Origin: Nonlabens sp. YIK11
GTDB taxonomy: Bacteria; Bacteroidota; Bacteroidia; Flavobacteriales; Flavobacteriaceae
Length of the DNA stretch: 64,000 nucleotides
Reading direction: 5' to 3'
NCBI RefSeq assembly: GCF_001413925.1
Contig: NZ_LBMJ01000001.1
Location: 682,001-746,000 of the forward strand
Made by a program: the position numbers and the translations under genes. Shown piece after piece: positions 44,898-52,106 of the stretch. The first letter of the stretch is position 1, and each line of letters begins with the position of its first letter. A model generated the notes under the pieces. The model searched no databases and was not told where the DNA came from. It worked only from the letters and a program-made list of their open reading frames with translations.

Positions 44898-45488
44898 TTA
44901 TTCGACAGCAGTGGAAGTTCCAGGTTTAGGAATCTCCATTTGAATCCTATTGATGTAGAGTTTCAAATCCTTGGACGCTGTAGAAGAAAGATCAAAAAGA
45001 TCATAGCTGTAATATTCTGCTGGGATCATGTCAGATGTTGGTCTAACGGTGTACGTGATCTTCTTATCGGCAAGAATACCTTTGTCCGCTTTTACTTTAC
45101 CTGGCAAATCATATCCTAAACCATAGAAAGCAATAGGCGCCTCATTGGCTTTTTCCAATACTTCGATGGGATCGCCTACTTTGCCATAATCGGTAGTCCA
45201 CTGACCAGATTTATCCCAGTATAGTTCTTGTGGTAGGGAATCATTGTAGATGACCTTCAATTCGTCAAGCGTTTCGGGATATAGGGTCACAACCGTTCTA
45301 ATGCCGTTGTATTCGTCTACAAACTTGGTTTCCTTGGTAATGTTAGCATCGCTGTATTCCTCTTCCCAATCAGGATTGGTAGAGATTGCTTCTACCAGCT
45401 GTTGTGCATCAAATGGGTTAGCGGGTTCTTTATCTTTTTGACAGGAAATAATAGCAATAGCTATAAATACGAGCAATATCTTTTTCAT
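44898..45488 (-). CDS. Lipoprotein, second of a tandem paralogous pair
   Basis: 196 residues, lipoprotein signal (AIISCQKD, Cys 16). The mature domain shares its layout with the gene upstream: an acidic start, then YWDKSGQWTTDYGKVGDPIEVLEKANEAP-type central segment, then YGLGYDLPG and a C-terminal LKLYINRIQMEI. No known family recognised. A TATATTTG box sits at 45508-45515, so this gene has its own promoter. Confidence 0.65.
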   Translation of the reverse strand: MKKILLVFIAIAIISCQKDKEPANPFDAQQLVEAISTNPDWEEEYSDANITKETKFVDEYNGIRTVVTLYPETLDELKVIYNDSLPQELYWDKSGQWTTDYGKVGDPIEVLEKANEAPIAFYGLGYDLPGKVKADKGILADKKITYTVRPTSDMIPAEYYSYDLFDLSSTASKDLKLYINRIQMEIPKPGTSTAVE

Positions 45489-45507
45489 GAAATCATTTTA
45501 CCGGTTG

Positions 45508-45515
45508 CAAATATA
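45508..45515 (-). promoter_or_regulatory. Predicted -7 promoter element of the second paired lipoprotein
   Basis: TATATTTG on the minus strand, 19 nt before the ATG at 45488. Confidence 0.5.
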
Positions 45516-45525
45516 GCCGTGCTTT

Positions 45526-46143
45526 TTAGAACTTATAGACTATACGATCTACGTAAAGTTGCAGTTTTTCAACATCTGGATCTTTTGAATCATAAATTTG
45601 GTCTCCTATAAACTCATTTACAGCATCTTCTGGTATATCAGCATAATTGGGCGATAGGGAAATCGAGTAGTGGTCTGCATCAATATTGCCATCACCTAGA
45701 ATCACATAACCACTATGATCCCATTCAAAACCTGCAAACTGTACCGGCACACCGTTGATCTCGTTCAATTGTTCAATGGAACTGCCTACCTTCAAAGCAC
45801 CCTTAGTGCGCCATGGACCGCGTTTCAAGACAAAAATCTCATAAGGCGCCTCATTTTCAAAGGATATAAAAAGCTCGTTAGACGTTCCTTCACCCATAAA
45901 CATCACTTTGCGCCTCACGCTTCCTTCCTCAAATTGCATGCTGGTCTCATTCATGTCCAGCTCTTGATAAATGTCTAGGTAGGAGCCGTCCTTCAGGGAT
46001 TCTGCAAGGTGTTCCAGCGTCCAGTAGTCGGCATCTTCAGGGATTTCTGCGATAGGTACGGCAGGCTCCAGCGCTGGTCGCTCTTGGTTTTTACAACTTA
46101 TAGCAATCAGGACAACGGTAAGAAGAAGAATATAATTTTTCAT
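45526..46143 (-). CDS. Lipoprotein, first of a tandem paralogous pair
   Basis: 205 residues from the ATG encoding MKNYILLLTVVLIAISCKN (lipobox Cys about 17). A longer frame starting at 46182 would only add residues encoded by palindrome copy 14 and has no signal sequence. The core GSSIEQLNEINGVPVQFAGF, then WDHSGYV and a C-terminal LQLYVDRIVYKF, parallels its neighbour, so this is a diverged duplication. Function unknown. Confidence 0.65.
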   Translation of the reverse strand: MKNYILLLTVVLIAISCKNQERPALEPAVPIAEIPEDADYWTLEHLAESLKDGSYLDIYQELDMNETSMQFEEGSVRRKVMFMGEGTSNELFISFENEAPYEIFVLKRGPWRTKGALKVGSSIEQLNEINGVPVQFAGFEWDHSGYVILGDGNIDADHYSISLSPNYADIPEDAVNEFIGDQIYDSKDPDVEKLQLYVDRIVYKF

Positions 46144-46161
46144 GGGGATCGTTGAGTAGTT

Positions 46162-46176
46162 CGCTTTCGCGAAAGC
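46162..46176. repeat. Iterated palindrome copy 14 (15 of 16 core bases)
   Basis: CGCTTTCGCGAAAGC with left flank TAGTT, in the divergent gap between the lipoprotein gene and metG. Confidence 0.9.
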
Positions 46177-46233
46177 TAACAAATTACAAACCTTACTGCT
46201 CCCAATGGAACATTAAAGCTGCTACAGTTATTG

Positions 46234-46241
46234 TAAATTTG
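46234..46241 (+). promoter_or_regulatory. Predicted -7 promoter element of metG
   Basis: TAAATTTG, 18 nt before the metG ATG. Confidence 0.5.
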
Positions 46242-46259
46242 TGGCTTTGAAACCATTTC

Positions 46260-48347
46260 ATGAGCCATCAACAACGATATACAATTACAGCGGCATTGCC
46301 GTATACTAACGGTCCAGTCCATATAGGTCACCTAGCAGGCGTTTATGTCCCGGCAGATATTTATGCGCGCTACCAGCGATTAAAAGGTGCAGATGTCGCC
46401 TTTATTTGCGGTAGTGATGAGCATGGTGTGCCCATTACCTTAAAGGCCAAAAAAGAAGGCGTCACCCCACAAGAAATTGTGGACCGCTACCATAAAATCA
46501 TTGGCGATTCCTTTGAAGAATTTGGGATCTCGTTTGATAATTACAGCCGCACCAGCGCGCCCATCCATCATGATACGGCCAGTTTTTTTTTCACCAAATT
46601 ATATAACGATGGAAAGTTCATCGAGCAGGTTACCGAGCAGCTTTATGATGCAGAGGCCAACCAATTTCTAGCCGATCGTTTTGTCGTGGGAACCTGTCCC
46701 AAGTGCGGCAACCCAGAATCTTACGGTGATCAATGCGAGCGCTGCGGGACTTCCCACAACGCCACCGATTTGATCGAGCCCAAAAGTGCCATCACCGGCA
46801 ACGTCCCAGAATTGCGCGACACCAAACACTGGTTCCTGCCGCTGGACCAGTACAGCGAGTGGCTCAACGATTGGATCGTAGAAGGCCATGCCGCCGACTG
46901 GAAAACTAATGTATTAGGACAAGTCAAGGGCTGGATCGCAGATGGTTTAAAGCCACGCGCAGTAACCCGCGACCTGGATTGGGGAATTCCTGTTCCCGTA
47001 GAAGGTGCTGATGGTAAGGTGCTCTACGTCTGGTTTGATGCGCCTATCGGTTACATCTCGTCCACTAAGGAATGGGCAGCTCGTGAAGGCAAGAATTGGG
47101 AAGATTACTGGAAGAACGAGAATACAAAACTCCTTCATTTTATAGGCAAGGACAACATCGTTTTTCACTGTATCATTTTCCCGGCGATGCTCAAGGCGCA
47201 CGGCGAGTTCATTTTGCCAGACAATGTTCCGGCAAATGAGTTCCTGAATCTTGAAGACGATAAAATTTCAACCTCACGCAATTGGGCGGTTTGGTTGCAT
47301 GAATACCTAGAGGATTTCCCGGGACAGCAGGATGTATTGCGTTATGTGTTGACTGCCAATGCTCCAGAAACTAAGGATAACAACTTTACCTGGAAGGATT
47401 TCCAGGCGCGCAACAACAATGAGTTGGTCGCCATTCTTGGGAACTTCATCAATCGTGCACTGGTATTGACACACAAATATTACGATGGAGTCGTGCCAGA
47501 GCCTGGTGCGTTTACACAGGTAGATCAAGAGACGCTAGACGCGGTCAGTGCCTTTCCAGCCAGTATAGAAGGCAGTCTGGAGAGATATCGCTTTCGCGAA
47601 AGCGCCAACGAGTTCATGAATCTTGCAAGATTGGGAAACAAGTACCTAGCCGATGAAGAGCCTTGGAAATTCATCAAAACCGACCCAGAACGCGTCAAAA
47701 CCGTGATGTTCGTAGGCTTACAAATTGCGGGAGCACTTGCCGTACTTGCAGAGCCATTCTTGCCTCATACGGCTAAGAAACTACAAGACATGCTTAACAT
47801 TGCATCCAATCCAGCTGCACGATTGCGTGCAGACCTGGTCAAGATCGAATGGAATGACATTGCTGAAAAACAAGAGCTGTTGCACCACGGCTACAAAATC
47901 AATAAAGCCGAATTACTTTTCTCTAAAATAGAGGACGAACAAATAGAAGCACAACTTGCCAAACTAGAAGCTACTAAAGCCTCAAACAAATCCACAACAC
48001 CTAATCTTATGCCACAAAAAGAAGAAACCAACTACGATGATTTCATGAAAATGGACCTGCGTGTCGCAGAAATCCTAACTGCTGAAAAACTACCAAAGTC
48101 CAACAAACTAATGGTCATGACGGTGGACACAGGAATAGACAAAAGAACCATCGTGAGCGGTATCGCAAAACACTTCACAGCAGAAGAACTCATAGGCAGA
48201 AAGGTAACCGTCCTTGCCAACCTCGCGCCCAGAAAATTGATGGGTGTTGAATCTCAAGGAATGATTCTACTCGCCGAAGATCCAGATGGGAAATTGGTTT
48301 TTGTCAATCCAGATGATGCGATTCTGAATGGGGCGACGATAGCGTAA
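46260..48347 (+). CDS. metG: Methionyl-tRNA synthetase
   Basis: 695 residues. Class I synthetase: HIGH motif as [10 protein letters not shown], a zinc-binding knuckle [18 protein letters not shown] (about 140-160), and the KMSKS loop as DDKISTSRN, a Bacteroidota-type variant. The C-terminal ~110 residues are an EMAPII/Trbp111-type tRNA-binding domain ([20 protein letters not shown]). Palindrome copy 15 encodes [11 protein letters not shown] in the anticodon-binding domain, replacing family residues without changing the length. Confidence 0.96.
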   Translation: MSHQQRYTITAALPYTNGPVHIGHLAGVYVPADIYARYQRLKGADVAFICGSDEHGVPITLKAKKEGVTPQEIVDRYHKIIGDSFEEFGISFDNYSRTSAPIHHDTASFFFTKLYNDGKFIEQVTEQLYDAEANQFLADRFVVGTCPKCGNPESYGDQCERCGTSHNATDLIEPKSAITGNVPELRDTKHWFLPLDQYSEWLNDWIVEGHAADWKTNVLGQVKGWIADGLKPRAVTRDLDWGIPVPVEGADGKVLYVWFDAPIGYISSTKEWAAREGKNWEDYWKNENTKLLHFIGKDNIVFHCIIFPAMLKAHGEFILPDNVPANEFLNLEDDKISTSRNWAVWLHEYLEDFPGQQDVLRYVLTANAPETKDNNFTWKDFQARNNNELVAILGNFINRALVLTHKYYDGVVPEPGAFTQVDQETLDAVSAFPASIEGSLERYRFRESANEFMNLARLGNKYLADEEPWKFIKTDPERVKTVMFVGLQIAGALAVLAEPFLPHTAKKLQDMLNIASNPAARLRADLVKIEWNDIAEKQELLHHGYKINKAELLFSKIEDEQIEAQLAKLEATKASNKSTTPNLMPQKEETNYDDFMKMDLRVAEILTAEKLPKSNKLMVMTVDTGIDKRTIVSGIAKHFTAEELIGRKVTVLANLAPRKLMGVESQGMILLAEDPDGKLVFVNPDDAILNGATIA
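47589..47604. repeat. Iterated palindrome copy 15 (perfect core)
   Basis: Perfect core inside metG, read as Arg-Phe-Arg-Glu-Ser. Confidence 0.95.
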
Positions 48348-48399
48348 TTGAAACTATTGAGCCCTACTGAAGTCTGAGGATCATGTTAATGCTTTGCAA

Positions 48400-49477
48400 A
48401 TGAGAACGTTGAGATATTTTATAGCATTAGGGCTTTTAATTTTGTTTGATTCTTGTAACAAAGTTGATAACGATCACTTGAACCAAAAGGATGAAGGGTT
48501 TGTTCTTTCAGGAAAGGTTGATAAGCATGAAGGTTTATAATATTTCCTATGATGGTAGAAAAGACAGTTCAATAGTTGAAAATGGTCAATTTAAATTCCA
48601 AGGGAATTTAACAAAATCACAATCCGTGATTTTTACTTCAAAAAAAGTTTTTGCAAGTAAACGGCAGTTTTATCTGGAAAACTCCGATGTAAGCGTCGAG
48701 TTATCATTTGAAAAAAAATATATAAATCCAGATCTAACTATTGACTGGTTTACCATAAAAGATTCCAAAGGTTCTGAAACTGATTCAAGTTTTATTGCAT
48801 TTAATAAATTCAAAACAGAAAATCAAACTAAACCAGACTGGAACAAACGGCTATATAGCCGGCTCGAAAAAATTTTTCAAAAGTATCCGGACAGTGAATT
48901 GAGTGCTGACCTGCTTTACGATGAAACCCTAGACTCCATTTTGACCAATAAGGAGTTAAGAAAACTATATTCTTATATAAACTGGAGCCATCAAGATCCT
49001 TTCCGTAAATATCAAACGGCAAAAAACATTATGCCTGAAAAATATGATGAGATAGGTACAGAATTAAAAGACTTCACTTTATTAAACGAAAAAGGTGTTC
49101 AAATATCACCTAAGGATTTTCGCGGTAAATATTTATTCGTCGACTTTTGGGCAACATGGTGTGTACCATGTAGAGAAGAATTCCCTGCATTAAATCTGAT
49201 TTATAATCAATACAACAATAAAGGTTTTGATATGCTAGCTGTCTCGATTGATGACCAGAAAGGAGAATGGCTAGAAGTGATTTATAAAGATCAATTCAAA
49301 TGGAGTAACGTACACAGTAAAAAAGGTGTAGAAGGTGAAATTGTCCAAAAATTCAATCTTTATTCGATTCCCACGAATTATTTATTGGATAAAACCGGGA
49401 TCATTATCGCTAAGGATTTTAAACCTACAGATCTTGAGAATTTTTTAAAAAATAACTTAAAAACCGAGCAGAATTAA
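48400..49477 (+). pseudogene. Frame-broken TlpA-like thioredoxin lipoprotein (DUF4369-type)
   Basis: An ATG at 48400 opens a lipoprotein signal (LLILFDSCNKVDND) and continues FVLSGKVDKHEGL before TAA at 48538-48540. The rest of the protein continues in the +1 frame from about 48525 (KVYNISYDGRKDSSIVENGQ) to 49477. The two frames together make the usual layout: lipoprotein signal, DUF4369-like beta domain, then an AhpC/TlpA thioredoxin domain with the active site WATWCVPCREE. The second frame has its own ATG at 48491 (328 residues) but would lack an export signal. So either the gene is inactivated, the sequence has an error near 48525-48540, or a shift repairs it. Rich in A+T. Confidence 0.7.
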
Positions 49478-49491
49478 TTGTGCTCGGTTTT
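49461..49491. terminator. Bidirectional terminator after the TlpA-like gene
   Basis: AAACCGAGCA-gaattaattg-TGCTCGGTTT, a 10-bp stem with T-rich ends on both strands. Its left arm overlaps the end of the TlpA-like reading frame. Confidence 0.8.
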
Positions 49492-49514
49492 ATTAAGAAT
49501 TAAATAGTTGATAA

Positions 49515-49646
49515 CTACTCTTCCTCACTTTTTGCATCATCACCAGTCTTGATGGATTTAGGTTCCAGGTTATCGTCTTTGGCGATTCCCTTGGCGTGAG
49601 GTATTGGGTGTTTTCCTTTTGTTTCTTCAAAGTTTGGCGTTTTCAT
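49515..49646 (-). CDS. 43-residue hydrophilic protein
   Basis: Short frame starting MKTPNFEETKGKHPIPHAKG and ending DDAKSEEE. It is highly charged and probably unstructured, with no hydrophobic segment. The base composition and codon pattern look coding (no rare run, balanced third positions), and it is bracketed by the hairpin at 49461-49491, which would serve as its terminator. I do not recognise a family. Being so short, it could be fortuitous. Confidence 0.45.
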   Translation of the reverse strand: MKTPNFEETKGKHPIPHAKGIAKDDNLEPKSIKTGDDAKSEEE

Positions 49647-49753
49647 AGTGTTCTTTTTTAATTAGTTCATCGCTCTACAGCGATTTCCTACAAGTTAAAC
49701 AAACGAATGCCAGTAGACTTGGTTGCTAACAATACTTTATAATCTCATAATTC

Positions 49754-50254
49754 TTAACGATGCGTTTTTTCTTTCCACAGTGAAATACTAGCGCTTAATT
49801 GTACGCTGACTTTATTAATAGGATTGAAATTTTTGTTTGTTAATATGACTTGCGGTTTTATAGTGAGAGAATATCCATTACCGCCCAAGCCAATAATTGG
49901 CACATATCGTAAAGTCCAAGAATCGAAATTAGTGTAGGTGACTAACTCACTTCCTAAAACCACAAACTGATAGTAAATCACGCCGCCTATTTTGGGACCT
50001 AGAAGAAAATCTTCTGTATTCAAACCTATTTCTGAACCTATCCCATATTGAAATCCACCACCGTGACGACCGCCATAATGTAATTTATTGACACCTATTT
50101 CAAGTAAATGGTAATTCCGTTTGTTGGGTCCTTCGAAACTGAATTGGTACCCAACTTGAAGATTAACAGAGTCGTAATAAATATGGTCTGTCTGAGATTC
50201 TTGGGAAAAACTCAAAAATGAGATCAACAGAAACAGGATCAAATGGCACTTCAT
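49754..50254 (-). CDS. Outer-membrane beta-barrel-like protein
   Basis: 166 residues from the ATG encoding MKCHLILFLLISFLSFSQ, a good signal peptide; an in-frame ATG 12 nt upstream adds only MCFI. The mature part is built of alternating strands (VNLQVGYQFSFEG, GFQYGIGSEIGL, GLGGNGYSLTIKPQVIL) with many Gly and aromatic residues, as in small barrels. It lies 15 nt downstream of the PLDc_N-type protein gene, so they may be cotranscribed. Function unknown. Confidence 0.55.
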   Translation of the reverse strand: MKCHLILFLLISFLSFSQESQTDHIYYDSVNLQVGYQFSFEGPNKRNYHLLEIGVNKLHYGGRHGGGFQYGIGSEIGLNTEDFLLGPKIGGVIYYQFVVLGSELVTYTNFDSWTLRYVPIIGLGGNGYSLTIKPQVILTNKNFNPINKVSVQLSASISLWKEKTHR

Positions 50255-50269
50255 AATGAAGCACATGCT

Positions 50270-50479
50270 TTAAATGTCCCTTGGTATTGTCACCTTTTCT
50301 TTTTGCCATAGGGTCAAATACAGCAAGATCCCAATGACTGGTGCAAGTACCACTACCAGGATATAAATCAATTTATTGTTTTCATTGACAAACCTGCTTT
50401 TAGCAATGTCTGCGATGCAATACACCCATAAACCAATAAAAGTTAATGCGATGATGATAAAAAAAGAGGCAGGAATCAT
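50270..50479 (-). CDS. Small PLDc_N-type membrane protein (copy 1)
   Basis: 69 residues with two membrane helices (about 4-24 and 37-60). The middle segment IADIAKSRFVNENNKLIYIL and APVIGILLYLTLWQK fit the PLDc_N (phospholipase D N-terminal-like) module, which also occurs alone in many Bacteroidota. It is similar to the protein at 51491-51703; the two flank the pirin gene. Its role is unknown. Confidence 0.65.
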   Translation of the reverse strand: MIPASFFIIIALTFIGLWVYCIADIAKSRFVNENNKLIYILVVVLAPVIGILLYLTLWQKEKVTIPRDI

Positions 50480-50528
50480 TTGAAAATAATTTTAGATAAA
50501 GTTAAAGATTTTGAGTAACCTGATGAGA

Positions 50529-51404
50529 TCACTCCGGCAGCGCCACATAACTATCATCGTTCGCCATCATGGGGAACGTTTTGTTTTTCCAGGCTTCCTT
50601 AGCGGCTTCAATCTTTTCTTTGGAATCACTTACAAAGTTCCAATAGATATGGCGCTCTTCTGGGAACGGCTCACCGCCAAAAATCAAGATGTGACTACCT
50701 GCTGAAATGACCAGATCACAAACGTCCTCAGTTTTGCTTACCAGCATATTTCCTTCTTCAATCACATCGCCGCAAGCAGTCACACTACCAGTGACAACTG
50801 TGATACCTATTTCACCGGTTAGATTACCGGCAGCGTGAAAGGGATAATCGGCCTCTGTTTTGATGTCGATCATAAAAAGCTCAGAATGCACAGGCACTGG
50901 CGATTCCTTGCCATAGCCTTTTCCAGCAACTAGTGTAAAAGTTGCTCCTTGATCTTGCCATGTAGGCAAGGCATCTGCCTCGATATGATGAAATTCGGGT
51001 TCGCAATCTTCCAGCTCTTTAGGCAACGCTACCCAAATCTGATAACCATGCATAGTGAATTCGGTTTTGGAATCGCGCAAGGTTTGCGGTGTACGCTCCG
51101 TATGCGTGACGCCTTTACCGCCTACCATCCAGTTAACTGATCCTGGCAAGATCGTTTGATCTGTGCCTATACCGTCTTGATGTTGCAACTGGCCTTCCAT
51201 CAAATAGGTCAATGTCGATAGTCCAATATGTGGATGCTGGTCCACATCCATATATTTGTCTGGTCCCAGCGCCTCAGGACCCATGTGGTCAATAAAAATA
51301 AAGGGACCTACCATGCGCTTCTTACGGAATGGTATCAACCTACCTACTAAAAAGTCGCCTATGTCGCGACTGCGCTCTTCTATAATCAAACCCGTGTTGG
51401 ACAT
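50529..51404 (-). CDS. Pirin family protein
   Basis: 291 residues with two cupin halves. The N-terminal cupin carries the metal-binding histidines in DQHPHIGLSTLTYLMEGQLQH with a later E/H pair, and FIDHMGPEAL is a pirin hallmark. Bacterial pirins may act as quercetin dioxygenase-like enzymes or regulators; which applies here cannot be told. Monocistronic by spacing; the two flanking small membrane proteins share its direction. Confidence 0.9.
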   Translation of the reverse strand: MSNTGLIIEERSRDIGDFLVGRLIPFRKKRMVGPFIFIDHMGPEALGPDKYMDVDQHPHIGLSTLTYLMEGQLQHQDGIGTDQTILPGSVNWMVGGKGVTHTERTPQTLRDSKTEFTMHGYQIWVALPKELEDCEPEFHHIEADALPTWQDQGATFTLVAGKGYGKESPVPVHSELFMIDIKTEADYPFHAAGNLTGEIGITVVTGSVTACGDVIEEGNMLVSKTEDVCDLVISAGSHILIFGGEPFPEERHIYWNFVSDSKEKIEAAKEAWKNKTFPMMANDDSYVALPE

Positions 51405-51490
51405 CCTTAGAAAATTAAATGGTTAGAAACTCAAGGCAGAGCTTTAGCTGTTCTTCAAATTAAAGATATGGGATAAAAGTAAAACGGGAA

Positions 51491-51703
51491 TTAAAAGATC
51501 GACTTGTTCAAGTTACCCGTTTTTTTAGTCCTCCAGAATATGAGATATAAAGGGATGCCTATCACGGGCACCACTATTACCAATAAAAGGTAGATCAGCT
51601 TGTCCCTATCATTCTGATATTTATGAGTCACGATGTCATAAACACAGTAGATCCATAACACTATAAATAAAGGCATGATATAGAAAATCGGTGCAGAATA
51701 CAT
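51491..51703 (-). CDS. Small PLDc_N-type membrane protein (copy 2)
   Basis: 70 residues, two membrane helices (about 6-25 and 40-62), with VYDIVTHKYQNDRDKLIYLL and VPVIGIPLYLIFWRTKK closely paralleling the gene at 50270. A duplicated pair separated by pirin. No function known for the stand-alone module. Confidence 0.65.
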   Translation of the reverse strand: MYSAPIFYIMPLFIVLWIYCVYDIVTHKYQNDRDKLIYLLLVIVVPVIGIPLYLIFWRTKKTGNLNKSIF

Positions 51704-51802
51704 AGCTCAAGCAATTCCTGTAAAATTAAACGCTGCCAGAAATTTACAGCAGCAATTAACTTTTGCCATATCGTTTTTTTAGATTATTGAAGCTGTTTTT
51801 AG

Positions 51803-51842
51803 TTCGCTTTCCTGTCTGCCGACAGGCAGGCGCGAAAGCGAA
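51803..51842. repeat. Composite palindrome copy 16: core split by a 20-nt insert
   Basis: TTCGCTTT at 51803-51810 and CGCGAAAGCGAA at 51831-51842 are the two parts of the standard palindrome. Between them lies CCTGTCTGCCGACAGGCAGG (51811-51830), itself a near-perfect hairpin (8-bp arms, one G-T pair, CCGA loop). The insert boundary can slide by one C. The same 40 bp recur at 63259-63298. It lies 66 bp upstream of the TPP riboswitch. Confidence 0.95.
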
Positions 51843-51907
51843 AACCTACACAAATTATCTTCACTTTTTACGGTAGTTTTCATTTTGCATACTACTTTTG
51901 CGCCATC

Positions 51908-51979
51908 TCAAGGGGTGCTCCTTAAAAAGGGCTGAGATTATACCCGAGGAACCTGGGCAGGTAATGCTGCCAAGGGATT
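51908..51979 (+). ncRNA. TPP riboswitch (THI element)
   Basis: The conserved TPP aptamer segments appear in order: AGGGGTGC (51911-51918), CTGAGA (51932-51937), ACCC, GGAACCTG (51948-51955), GGCAGGTAATGCTGCC (51957-51972) and the closing AAGGGA. This fits the P2/P3 and P4/P5 helices of the THI box. It precedes a TonB-dependent receptor gene, a known arrangement for thiamine-related outer-membrane transporters in Bacteroidota. About 127 nt separate it from the ATG. I see no obvious terminator there (no hairpin with a T-run), so control may be translational or by an unrecognised structure. Confidence 0.92.
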
Positions 51980-52106
51980 TGACATAAGGCCGATTCGAGC
52001 GACAGTCGATAATGGCTCTATGGCAATAAACGAGAATCCTCTCAAACATTTTATTTTAACCAAGACCGAATAAATGCCCCTTTTATTTGAACTAATTTAA
52101 GTTCAT

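Noticed and set aside
46144..46182. N-terminal extension MLAFAKANYS of the first paired lipoprotein
   Set aside because: It is encoded by palindrome copy 14 and would bury the lipoprotein signal.
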